The notes beneath the pieces are model-generated. The model was not told the origin of the DNA and made no database searches. It was given only the letters and a program-made list of their open reading frames with translations. From NCBI GenBank assembly GCA_024220525.1, contig JAMYWO010000022.1, forward strand, positions 1 through 50,773: a stretch of 50,773 bases of DNA, written 5' to 3'. Below, piece after piece: positions 22,548 to 34,391 of the stretch. The stretch comes from Cochliopodium minus (lineage: Eukaryota > Discosea > Himatismenida > Cochliopodiidae). A program made the translations under genes and the position numbers. The first letter of the stretch is position 1. The number at the start of each line of letters is the position of its first letter.

Positions 22548-24359
22548 AAATAAAAAATAAAAAATAAAAAATAAAATATAAAAAAATAAAAAAATAAAAA
22601 AATAAAAAATAATGAAATAAAAAATAAAAAAATAAAAAAATAAAAAAATAATTTTTTTACCAGGCACTGGCCTCACTTTTATCCCTCTAGGATCACTGAA
22701 ACCATCTTGATCCAATTTAACGTGTTGGAGCCAAATATTGTTTTTTCCCAGTTGAACAGAAGCAGAAAAATCTTCATTGTTAGAAAACCTTTTACCCAAA
22801 GATTGTTGGCTACTGCCAATAGTTTTTGCAATCTTTTCGTTTCCAAGTTTAAATAGACTTAGCCACACTCTGTGCCCGACCCAATCTTTACGAGTTTCAC
22901 TTTCGTAAATTTCCAAAGAGGAAGAAGCAAATCCTTTAATAATGAGAAATTTTTCAAAAAAAAAATTAATTTTAATTTTGAAAGAAATTATTTTTTTTTG
23001 TTTTTTCTTTATGAAAATACCCGGAATGATAATCACTGGATATTTTGGTTTATTTCCTTCTTTTATTAAATCCTTTATGAATTGTTTGTCAATATCTTTG
23101 TCAGTTGTGGTGACCAACAATGAACATTCATATTCTGCTTTTTGACACTTTACAAACTCGCTCAGCTCTACAACAGTGCTTGACAAAAGAATGTTTTTGG
23201 TGAATAAACTTCTTTTGTAGATGAGAACCTCCAATCTAGGAAGGTTGTAACCACAGAATAAATGGAATTTTTTTTCAGAACTTTTTTCTTATTTAAATGA
23301 AAGAGTTTTTTGACGAAAAATTAAAATTTTTGATTATTTTACCATTTATGGTTAACTGATCGAATTTTTCTTTTTTGGGGTTTTTGACCATCACTTCAAT
23401 AGCAACATCCACATTGTTAAAAAGAAGCAAATCCATTTTGAGTATTGTTAAACTGCCTGCATATCTTTTATATGGAGGATTGTACCAATACTTAATGCTT
23501 TTATATTGTTAAAAAAAATATCTAGAAAAAAAAAAGTTCTCAAAAAAAGAAAATTTTACTTTAATGAACCAATGGAGTGCTTTGGATTTTTAAAAATTGT
23601 AGTTTGTCTCACACGTTCATCTATTTTTTCGTTCATAAACTTTTTATCTTCCACAATAGAAATCTCCACATCCAGTTCTCCTGCATATTTTTCCAAGTAG
23701 TCCTTTAAGGGGAAATCATGTCTTATTATTCCTTCAATGTTTTTGATTCCAAATACAAACTTTCCTATCAATTCTGTCTTTTTTTCCTTTAGATATTCTA
23801 CCTTCAGATTAAACAACAATGCACCCATATCTTCGTAGTATGGAAAGAAAATCTGCCTGTCCCATTTCCCATTACTCTTACTAGTTAATTCTCTTACGTT
23901 TTTTTCTCCTTTTCCCTTCATCACTACCTCAACAAATGAATTGGAAAGGTTCTCTCTTGTAGGATGATTTATTAATATGTTATGAATTGAATAAATTTTT
24001 TTTGTTACACTGCATTCTTTGCCTCGAATATCTTGATTTTGATTATTTTTCCATTTCCTTTTTTGCACATCAATAATAATGAGTAGAAATCTTTTATTAG
24101 ATAATTTGTTAATTTATTTGAATTTATTTCTCCTTTGAATGATTCATAGATTGCAATTGCTTTATTCTCCACATTTTCTAATTCCATTGAGAAAGATTCA
24201 TTCAATTCTTTCGATAATTCTTTAAGTATTTTAATATCCAATTGAGAATTGATGTATTTTTTGGAGATTTTCGATATCTTCTCGCCATCTTCCAAAGATA
24301 TAAAATTTCCCTATAATTGTTAAATGTTTCATTATAAAGAGGAAAAGAAAGTTTACCAT
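20351..24359 (-). CDS. N-myristoylated C2 / LCAT-type acyltransferase / FYVE protein
   Basis: Seventeen exons (24357-24359, 24009-24310, 23560-23955, 23343-23497, 23021-23287, 22661-22933, 22336-22452, 22145-22262, 21961-22067, 21859-21879, 21774-21794, 21630-21713, 21246-21548, 21152-21186, 20943-21081, 20852-20879, 20351-20795) give 937 residues. Exon 1 is just the ATG; the spliced N-terminus MGNFIS fits the N-myristoylation rule. A C2-type beta-sandwich lies at about 88-210. The LCAT/PDAT-family core follows: YPVIIIPGFASSSLE, YLDPLI, CPYDWR, the nucleophile motif HSMGNRT (Ser about 546), IYGV, Asp in GDGTV and a His in ALHRN. A FYVE finger closes the protein (WQKD, RKHHCRCC, RVC), which in other proteins binds PI3P on endosomes. 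I infer an acyltransferase or phospholipase held on endosomal membranes by three separate signals. Confidence 0.88.
22499..22651. repeat. AAAAAAT simple-repeat intron in the acyltransferase gene
   Basis: The intron 22453-22660 is mostly AAAAAAT/AAAAAT tandem units on the + strand. An open frame on the minus strand reading through it gives only Phe/Ile/Tyr and is not coding; the splice sites on both sides restore the acyltransferase frame. Confidence 0.75.
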
Positions 24360-24426
24360 TTTTTTTTTTTTTTTCAGAAAATAATAATAAAAAAAATTTG
24401 ATATAGAAACTTCTATCAACATTTAC
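24360..24426. promoter_or_regulatory. 67-base divergent promoter
   Basis: Only 67 bases separate the minus-strand ATG of the acyltransferase from the plus-strand ATG of the ankyrin gene. Both transcription starts and both 5' leaders must therefore fit in this AT-rich stretch or overlap each other. This implies very short leaders and probably a shared bidirectional promoter. Confidence 0.5.
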
Positions 24427-26530
24427 ATGCAAAATAATGAAGATAATAAATATATAGAAAATGAATTTTACTTTGAAGAAGATGAAAGACCAGAATATAT
24501 TGATGTAAATGAAGAAAATAATTACAATAAAGATGAAGAAGAGTATTATGAGAATGAGGATGTGGATGAAGAGGATTTCGAATTATATGATCAAGTAAAT
24601 TTAATTTTATTCCTTTTATTTTATTGAAATATATTTTTTTTCTATAGTTATTTGAAGAAATACAGAAGGAAAATGAAAATATCAACATTCTTGAATCATT
24701 ATTAGATAAAATAGGAGATATAAACGTTATGGATGAAAATGATAAAGCCATAATCCACTATGCATGTGAGAATAAAGGAGTGGAATTGATAGAGATGCTT
24801 CTAAAAAGAAATTCAAATCCAAATATCACAGATAAATTTTACAATACACCATTCCATCTAATCTCATCAAGAAAAGATATAAATCTTGAGATGGTAAATC
24901 TCTTGATCGATTTCAAATGTGATCTTGATGCAAAGAATAATATAAAAAGAACACCATTCCAAAACATATGCAAAAACAGCTTTTCCACAAAAGAAGTTAT
25001 AGAAAGAGTATTCCTTTTATCAGATTATCTTAAATCAGACATGTAAAAAAAAATCAAAATAAATATTGAAATAATTATTATTTTCCAAATAAAAAAAGAC
25101 ATGGAAATTCTTGTTTACATGATTTGATAAAACATCCAAGAATAAGTGAAATAATGGATTTTATGATTGAAAAAAAGATAGATTTCAATTTTGAAAATAC
25201 AGAAAATATAAAGACAGTATTTCATACATATTGCGAAAGTGCAAAAATAGAATATACTGATTTGAAAAAACTTTTTTTAATCTCTGCTGACTGCAACATC
25301 TTAAATAAAGACAAAGAAAGTCCTTTCATGGGTTACATAAAAAGCAACAAATTAAGCAGTGACATTTTGAATCTTTTCATAGAAAACAAAGCAAATTTGA
25401 ATGTCTATAATATTTATGATAAAAAGAACATTCTTCATTTAGCTTGCTTGAACCCTTCCGTTAAACTCGACACGATAAAAATTTTGGTTGAGAACAAGAT
25501 TGACATAAACGAAACCGACAGGAACAGAAAGAAAGTTCTTCATCATTATTCTACAAACGAGTTTTTGGATATTGACATCTTGAAATATTTTGTCTCCGAA
25601 AAACAGAATTTGTGCGAGAAAAATCCAAGTACAACACCGATCCATCTTTTATTTGAAAACCCTGTAAATAATCTCATCTTATTTTAAAAAAATCCCAATA
25701 TTAAATATTTAAATTTCACTTTCTCAATAAAGAATATAACACAAGAAATAATGGATTTTCTTTTTGAACAAGATTTGGATTTTGAAAATATGCCCAATAG
25801 TCCAATTCATAGACTCTTTAAAAACACAAGCTTTTGTTTGGGATTCTTAAAGCTACTCAAAAAAGAACATCTTCATGTCACTCCAATCATTTTAAATAGC
25901 TTGGTCACTTCTCCCAAAATTTCTCTTCCTATCTTGGATTACTTTCTAAAAACTACTAATAATTATGGTATTAATGCTAGGAATCATCTCAGCAAAACCC
26001 CTCTTCATCATCTATGCGAATTCGAAGAATCTTTAGATTTGATTCAATGTATCATACAGAGAAAAGCCGATCCTAATGCTGTTGATTATCAATACCGGAA
26101 CTGTGTTCATTATCTGTTCAGAAACAAAATTTTTCAAGTTGATTCTAATATTCCTTTCTTGAACTTTGTTTTTGATGAATCTCTCTATAATTGGGAACAA
26201 GATCTAAAGGAACTCTTAAAGATCTTTTACGATTTTTCCAACAGTCTCCTTTTAACTTTCCTTCTTCTCCGTTATTCTTATTTTTCTTATCAATCAAATA
26301 AAAATGAAATTTGCCAACTTGTTTCTTCTTTTTCTTCAAATAACCCTTTAAACATTGAAATATTCAATAAATTTACGATTGGAAATTTGTGGGAACCAAA
26401 ATACACTTTCCTTCTTCCTAAAAGATGCATTGATAATATTCAATCTTTTCTTCTCTGCAACAAATTAATGAATCATCTCAAAATTCCTAAACCAATCACT
26501 TTGATTATACTTCAATATTTATTAAAATGA
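24427..26530 (+). CDS. Ankyrin-repeat protein
   Basis: Four exons (24427-24594, 24648-25042, 25099-25663, 25733-26530) give 641 residues. The first 60 residues are strongly acidic (Glu, Asp, Asn, Tyr). From about residue 60 to 450, ankyrin-like helix pairs recur: AIIHYACENKGVELIEMLL, NTPFHLISSRKDINLEMV, NILHLACLN, TPLHHLCEFEESLDLIQC. Ankyrin repeats mediate protein binding. The C-terminal 120 residues lose the repeat pattern and end IPKPITLIILQYLLK, somewhat like the short helical tail of SOCS/F-box adaptors, though I would not assign that. The gene is divergent from the acyltransferase. The start is the first in-frame ATG after the divergent promoter. Confidence 0.88.
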
Positions 26531-26706
26531 TCTTTTTATTTTTATATTTTTGATTATAAAATGAAAATTACAGTAATTTTAAGATTATTATCTATCAGTA
26601 TAAGATTTATGATAGTTTCTTTTATTGTCAGCTTTTATTTTATCAAAACTTTCAATTTAAATATTTAAAAAAAAAAAAAAAAAAATATTTTCTTGATATC
26701 CTTAAT

Positions 26707-29700
26707 ATGAGTGGTGAAGAATCATTCAAAGATATATGCATATCTTTGAAACAATCATCAAATGGAAATATCAAAGCTATTGCAGGATTAGCACCAAAAT
26801 TTAAGAATAAGTATGTGGAATATATGAAAAATATAGCCAAAATATCACCCACCTTGAATGAACAGGATAAAGAAAAATTTAAAACATCTTTCAATTTAAT
26901 AAAAGAACTTGTGAAGGGCTCTGGACAATTATTGGTGAATGTGATTAGCAAGAAAGGAAAGGATACTAAATTAAATGGAGATATGGAAAAAACATTCAAT
27001 GAGATCATTGTTGAATTGATCAAAATCGAAGATTTGAAACCAGAAGGTGAAAATGGAAGTTCAAATAACGATAATAATAACAATAATACCACCATTGAAA
27101 AGAATCAAAATGAAGATGAAGAAAAGGAGAGATTGGAGAAAGAAAGATTGGAAAAGGAGAAGGAAAATAAGAGATTGGAAAGGGAGAAAGCAAGAAAGGA
27201 GAGAATAGAGCAGGAAAAGGAGAAGAAGGAGAAAGAAACGTGAATATTTTCCCTTAAAATTAACAATTTTAAAATTTAATTATTTATTTTTTAATACGAT
27301 ATAAACTAAAATCAAAATCAATTATCCTTCCAAATGATACAATCCATTCGAAAATAATTATGTTAACCAATTTAACAATGAATAATTTCAATTTAATAAA
27401 TTATAAAACAAAATGATATGCAATTGAATATGAACAAAAGAGAATATTTTTTTCAAAATTAAATCGATTAATATTTGATGAAAGAACAAAGGAAGAACCC
27501 ATTGTGAGATCAAGAACATCCACAAGATTATTAACATCAGCCATGGTATCAACTGAAATAAAAACACAAAGAAAGAAAACACTTGGGAATAAATTGGAGA
27601 GGCCTGTCAAAATGAGCCAGGAAGAAATGGAAGAAAGAGAAAAGGCAGTAAGTGGAAAGATAAAGATGGATTGGAAAGAAGAAGTAGGTGAACCTGATTT
27701 GATCAAAATTGAAAATCTTTCTGTTGAATCATTATTGGAGAATATAAAAATAAGATATGATGTTGAAAAGTATTATGTAAGAAATCTAATTTCCAAATTT
27801 ACCAAAATATATGTTTTAAATTATCAACAAATAACCTATATATTAGCAAATTACTTTAATTAATCTTAAAAGACATATTGTGGTACTATTTTGGTTGCTT
27901 TAAATCCTTACTACCCTGTTCACAATAAATACTACACTCAATCTATAATCCAACAATACACAAGAAGGAGAATAGGAGAAGAACCTCCCCATTTGTTCGC
28001 AGTGGCAGACTCCGCATACAGAGACATCACAGAAAACAACAAAAAGGTATCGATCATCATCTCTGGAGAATCTGGTGCAGGAAAAACAGAAACAACAAAA
28101 CTCATTGTTAACTACCTTTCTGCCATGAACAACAAACCAACTGAAGTAGAAGCAAAGTTGGTAGAATCCAGTAGTTTATTAGAAGCTTTTGGTAATGCAA
28201 AAACTCAAAGAAACAGAAACAGTTCTCGGTTCGGAAAGTACATCAAGATCATGTTTAAGAATGATTTGACCATTGCTGGTGCACAAATGGAGACTTATTT
28301 ATTAGAAAAGTCCAGAGTTACTATTCAACCAGAAGGAGAAAGAAATTATCACTTTTTTTATCAGCTTTGTGCAGGAGCAACAAGCCAGCAAAAAAGTAAA
28401 AAAAAAAATTTGTTTAAATATTATTTTTTTTATTTTTAATTATATTTTCAAATAGAAAATCTTTTGTTAAAACCTGCTTCCGACTTTAATTACTTGAAGA
28501 GTTGTACAACCATTGGTCTTGATGAATCAAGGGAGTTTAGTGATACAATGGATGCAATGTCTTTGTTTGGATTAGATACAGACGTAAAAAACTTTATTTG
28601 TCAAATTTGTGCTGCTATTCTTCATTTGGGAGAACTAGAATTCGTAGTTGCAAAACAAGAAAGTGTAGTGATCAAAAACAAACCAAGTAAAAAAAAATAA
28701 ATTAATTAATTTATTATTTAAAATGTTTTTTATAGTTGTTGATCACATCGCAAAATTGTTACAAATTGATCCTGAAAAATTGAACCAAATTTTGACTTCA
28801 AGGCTCGTCAAAATTCCAGGTAACACTATCCAAAAACCTCTCAATATTAACGAGGCAACAAGCAGTAGAGATGCTCTTGCAAGAGAAATTTACAGTAGAC
28901 TCTTTTTGTGGATAGTCATCAAGGTTAACAAAGGTCTAGAGCCAACAACACAAGTTGTAGACCAATTTATGGGTATTCTAGATATTTTCGGTTTCGAAAA
29001 TTTTAGAGTAAACAGTTTCGAACAACTTTGGTGAAATTCTACAAAAATATCAATACATTTTTTCATAAACTCAATTTTATTATTATTTTCTTTTTAGTAT
29101 CAATTTTGCAAATGAAAAGGTAATTTTAAAGAAATTGAATTAATATTTAATTTATTCAGTACTAATATTAAATTTATTAGCTTCATCAACAATTCATTGA
29201 ACACGTTTTCAAATTAGAACAAAAAGAATATAAAGAAGAAGAGATTGCATTTGAGAATTTCTGCGCACCAGATAACGAACCTACATTAAAATTAGTAAAT
29301 CAAAAAACAATTTTATTTAATTTTAATTTAATTTTTTTTTCCAAAATAGATTGAAGGAGCACAAGGAATATTTTCTATTCTCGATGAAGAAAGTAGGTTG
29401 CAATCTTCTAGTGACAAACAATTCATTGACAGATTGGAAAACACATTTAAAGGGAAGCACGCAAGTTATGATAAACCAAGACTAAAACAAGATGAGTTTA
29501 TTGTAAAACACTTTGCGGAAGATGTATCATACCACATGGATGATTTTAGGTAAAATAAAACTCTTTTTTTTTTCATTTATCATTTATTTATTTTTCAACT
29601 TTATTTTTTTTAAATCTTATTAGAAAGAAAAATGCAAATGTGATGGCAGAGGAAGTTATGGAAGTAATTTCATCTTCTAAAAGCAAAGTATTACAAGAGA

Positions 29701-32700
29701 TTTTAGAACTCACTAAAGAAGAAGGAGAAAAGGAAAAAGATCCTAACAGCAGTCCTAGAACTTCGAGACCAAACTCCCAAAGAGGAAAGAACTCTGTTTC
29801 ATCTACCTTCAAGAAACAGTTGGTTGCTTTAAAAATAACATTAGACAAAACTTCTCCTTATTATGTTAGATGTATCAAACCTAATCTTCAACAAAAAGAT
29901 CACTTGTTTGCTCCAGAAATTGTTGGCAAACAATTGGCTTATTCAGGTAAAAAAAATATTTGATAATTTTCAATTTTTTTATTAAATACTTTGAAAAGGT
30001 ATGGTTGAAACTGTAAAAATTAGAAAGATGGGATTTCCTTCAAGATTTTCTTTTCAGAGCTTTTGGGAACGTTACTTTGTTTTATCCAAAAACAAAACAA
30101 GGACAGGAAGCAAAGTACTTGCAAAGGGTCTCTTAGAAACTTTAAAGTTGGACACAAATGCATGGCAAATAGGAAAATCGAAAGTGTTTTTGAAAACGGA
30201 AGGGTTTGAGAAATTGGACATTTTGAAAGACAAAGCTCTTGCAATGTATGCAACAAAAATAGCAAGTGCTTGGAAGATGTACCAACAAAAAACAATTTAC
30301 AAAAAAACCAGGAAAGCTGCTCGTGTCTTTCAAAAGAATTGGAGAGTTTTTGTTCACAACAGAAAGTATAAAAGTATTGTAAAACACTCCCTTGCTATTG
30401 CTGACTATTGTCAAAAGAGACGTGAAAAAGCGGCTATTGTGATCAAAAAGAACTGGAGAGTTTATAAATACAATAAAAAGTGTAAAAACTTTGTCAAATA
30501 TTCTCTTTCTATTGCCAATTACTGCCAGATTAGACGTGACAAGGCAGCTTTGATAAAGAAGAACTGGAAAATCTTCAAACACAACAGAAGATACAAAAAT
30601 TTCGTCAAGTTTTCTCTTGCTTATGCTGATTATTGCCAAAAGAGACGTGAGAAAGCAGCTGAGATAATCAAAAGAAATTTCAGAGCATTCAAACAAAGAA
30701 GAAAGTATAAAAACATTGTGAGACACTCCCTCGCCATTGCTAACTTTTGCCAGGAAAGACGTGAGAAAGCTGCTGCATTAATTAAGAAGAACTTTAGAGT
30801 ATTCAAGCACAACAGAAAATACAAGAAGATCACGAGGGTTTGTTATTACATTGTGGATCATCTCCAAAAATTGCGTGAGAAATCTGCAATTACAATCAAG
30901 AAGAATTGGAGAGTTTACAAACACAACAAGAAATACAAAAACATTGTAAAGTATTCTTATTCCATTGCCACTTACTTGGACAGAAAGCGTAAACAATCTA
31001 TTCAAAGAATAATCAAAAACTGGAGATCCTACAAACACAACAAGAAATACAAGAACATTACCAGAGTTTGTTACTACGTTGTGGATTTTCTCGAAAAGGA
31101 AAGAATAAAAACAATGAACGAAAACCAAAGATTAGAAAAAGAAAGGCTCGAGAAAGAAAGACAAGAGAGGCTTGAAAGAGAAAGAATCGAAAAGGAGAGG
31201 CAGGAGAACGCAGCTGCCGTCATAAAAAAAAACTGGAAAGTGTACAAGACAAACAAGAAATACAAGACATTCGTGAAGTATTCTCTCGCCATCGCAAACT
31301 ACGTTCAAACACTGCGTTTATTAAGTGCAAAGACAATCTTAAAGAACTGGAGGGCCTATAAACATAACAAGAAATACAAAACCATTGTCAAGTTTTCTCT
31401 TTCTATCTCCAATTATTTGCAATTAAGACGTGACAAGGCATTGCTCATTTTGAAGAATTGGATCATCTACCGACACAACAAAAAATACAAAAACTTTGTG
31501 AGATATTCCCTTGTCATCGCAAATCATCTACATAAATTACGTGAAGAAGAAAGAGTCAAAAAGGAGCTCCTTGAAAAGGAAAGGATCGAGAATGAAAGAA
31601 TCGAGAATGAAAGATTAGAGAAGGAACGTTTAGAAAATGAGAGAATCGAGAAAGAAAGGTTGGAGAAAGAAAGAATTGAAAAGGAGAGATTGGAACAAGA
31701 ACGCCTTGAGAATGAAAGATTGGAGAAAGAAAAGTTGGAGAAAGAAAGATTGGAGAAAATGGAACAAGAGCAAATTGAGAATGAAAGATTGAAACAAGAA
31801 CGTCTTGAGAAAGAAAGATTAGAAAAGGAGAGAATCGAGAAAGAAAGGCTGGAGAAAGAAAAATTGGAAAAATTAGAACAGGAACGTCTTGAACAAGAAA
31901 GATTAGAAAAAGAAAAATTGGAGAAATTGGAACAGGAACGTCTTGAACAAGAAAGATTAGAAAAAGAAAAGTTGGAGAAAGAAAGATTGGAGAAATTGGA
32001 ACAAGAACGTCTTGAAAAGGAAAGGAAAGAGTTGGAGAATCAGGAAAACCAAAGACTCGCACAACAACGTCTAGAAGAAGAGAGGTTGGAAAAAGAAAGA
32101 TTAGAANNNNNNNNNNNNNNNNNNNNNNNNNNNNNNNNNNNNNNNNNNNNNNNNNNNNNNNNNNNNNNNNNNNNNNNNNNNNNNNNNNNNNNNNNNNNNN
32201 NNNNNNAAGAAAGATTAGAAGAAGAAAGGTTGGAACAAGAAAAGAAAGAGAAAGAAAGAATTGAGCAAGAAAGAGTAGAGAAGGAGCGTTTGGAGAAAAT
32301 ATCTACAAAATCTGTTGATGACGAAGAAGAGTTGTTGGAAGAGCCCACCATTGTTAGATCTAGTCATGGAAGTAGCAACGGGGAAAGTGAGAATGGGGAA
32401 CATGATCAAATCAAAAAAGCAATCGAAGAAAGAAAAAGACTTTTGCAGGTTGAAGAGGAAAAACTCAAAAGAGAGGAGGAGGAGCTCATGAAAAGACAAC
32501 TGCAACTGCCTAAAGGAGAGAGGGAGCAGCTCCAAATCTTGAATGATCTCGAAATCAAGTTGCAGCTTCAAAACCAAAGAAAACTCATGTTGGAAAAGAG
32601 AAAGTTGGAGATTGATTCCTTCCACAACGGAGAGAAAATCGATTTCTCTTCCATCATTAAGGAGAGACAGCTCATCCTCAATGGTTTGGAAAAGGATAAT

Positions 32701-33381
32701 GAAAGTCAACAACGTAGTTTGACTATTTCTCAGATGGAGAATCCTTACTTGTCTTCTAACAAGAAAGATGATCAAGATGAAAACAAGATCGCCAATTACA
32801 AGAAGAATCTCAGCGAGATGTCTCTCAGCGAATTTGAAAGAATGGAGATCCCTAAACAACTCAAGCTCAAATCCATTTTTGCAGTGCATGTATCCAATCT
32901 TCTTGGCAAATCTGAAGCACCTTACTCTGATAAAAAAGTTTTGTTTGGAATTTTGTTAAAGACTTACGAAGAAATCGAGAAGATGACTTCATCTAACTAC
33001 AACAAAATCAACTTTGCCACTTTACATCTTTGCATCTCCAAATCTATGAATTACAGCTCTATGGGGATGTATCATCTTGATTGTTCCAAAAAGATGTTCA
33101 AAGAAGTGTTTGATGACATTCTCGCTTCTGATTTCGAAAGAAAACTCGCAGAAAAAAGATTGATCCACATTTCCAACCTCAAATTCAAGAAATCTGGCAA
33201 CAACAGACGTGTTTTCAATTCTTACAAAGAAGGTGTAGAAAAGAAGAAGAAGGAATCCAAAAATTACATTGACAAAATTATTATTGTCCAGAAAGAATTG
33301 GAGGGTTTGAAAGAGAAGTTTGGAGATAAAGTGAACATTGAAAAGAAAGATGAGAAATCTTTTTTCAATTTCTTCAATTAA
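26707..33381 (+). CDS. Unconventional myosin with ten IQ-like repeats and a charged helix tail
   Basis: Ten exons (26707-27239, 27443-27776, 27873-28395, 28456-28686, 28736-29030, 29098-29119, 29181-29294, 29350-29549, 29624-29946, 29999-33381) give about 1985 residues, counting a 100-N gap. An N-terminal helical domain with a charged tail precedes the motor. The motor has P-loop GESGAGKT, switch [11 protein letters not shown], switch II DIFGFE, and FEQLCINFANEK. The neck holds ten units of about 37 residues with the core IKKNWRxYKxNKKY. They resemble IQ motifs in which Gln is mostly Lys, so calmodulin or a special light chain may bind. A long LEKER-type charged helix follows, then a C-terminal region of about 300 residues with no fold I know. 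The join of exons 1 and 2 is the least certain: exon 1 could be a separate gene, but frame and charged sequence fit. Confidence 0.85.
32107..32206. other. Assembly gap of 100 Ns in the myosin tail
   Basis: Exactly 100 Ns interrupt the LEKER-repeat tract of the myosin gene. The frame is open on both sides and happens to agree across 100 bases. A round 100 usually means unknown length, so the true number of charged-helix repeats is not known. Confidence 0.95.
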
Positions 33382-33494
33382 AACAAAATAAATGAAGTAT
33401 AAAGTAATAGTAGTTTTTAGATTAAAAAAATATTTTTAAAAAAAATTTTTTTTTTTTTTGACAAATTTTTATTTTTTATTTATTTTTTTTTAAT

Positions 33495-34253
33495 TTATTT
33501 CTTCTCTTCAAAACTTTTTTCCCACAAAGATAATTGATTCTCCCAATACAAAAACTGTTGAGAAATAAGAGTTGTCAAAGTGTTATATTGTTCCATGATT
33601 TTGTAGAACCTTTCGCTTTGTTCAACAACCTTTTGTTTTTGTGAAAAATGAATGTTGGAAACAGTGTTGAGTTGTTTGGATGATTCTATTATTTTTAGAA
33701 ACTGATCAGAGTTGATGTAGCTCTCCAACTTTTTGATTTCTTGAAGATTATTGACGATCTCATTGAAAAAATCTTCGGAAGATAAAATAATGGTTCTTTT
33801 TTGTTTAACATCCAAATTAATATCATGATCCAAACTCTTTTGAACATCCTCAACTAAGATTTTTATAAATATTATATTTTATTTATACAATATTAAGGGA
33901 TTTAATGATATATCAAGATTATATAATCTATATAAACTGGCTCTTCTTTGATATTTTTCCTTACTTTTGTTAAATAATTCTGAAAATTCTTCTCTCTTTT
34001 CAATATTTTCTAATTTTTGTCTAATTTCATTCAAATGAGGAATCAAATTCTCTTTCACCTTTTTAAAAATTCAACAAATATAGAAATTATATTAATTTGG
34101 AATACTGTATGGAATACTTTTTTTGATTGTGAATATAAAAATTTTTTCATTTTTTTTTACTTGAAAGATAGATTTGTTGTTATTTCCAATCAATGATCTT
34201 TCTAAATTGATTTGTCTTTCTTCAACAACATCCAATAAATTGTCAGTGGTCAT
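33495..34253 (-). CDS. DCTN3: Dynactin subunit 3 (p24)
   Basis: Three exons (34161-34253, 33965-34058, 33495-33853) encode 181 residues, close to the 186 of human p24. The pattern matches p24 along its whole length: an N-terminal ERxxxLE helix, the KIEDVQKSLD segment, ILSSEDFFNEIVNNLQEI, and a C-terminal EQYNTLTTLISQQFLYWE that parallels the human EEYNKTTMLLSKQF stretch. p24 is a helical protein in the dynactin shoulder, which links dynein to cargo; its presence implies a working dynein/dynactin motor. The gene converges on the myosin gene with 113 bases between the stops. Confidence 0.85.
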
Positions 34254-34391
34254 TTTTTTTTTTAATTTTTTTCTCTGTAAAATTTTTGGATAGAATTGAT
34301 GATATTGAAGAGAAATAACATTTTTGATTTGATGAAATTTATAAATATTTAAAAAAGGAACAAAAAAAAAAAAGTTTAAAGGAAAGATCTC

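Noticed and set aside
30142-31292. Several long minus-strand frames opposite the myosin neck
   Set aside because: They arise from the repeated coding sequence of the neck; the plus strand has the conserved motor and repeat pattern.
31556-32062. Phe/Ser/Pro-rich minus-strand frame opposite the charged tail
   Set aside because: Mirror of the GAA/AGA-rich LEKER codons; no independent coding signal.
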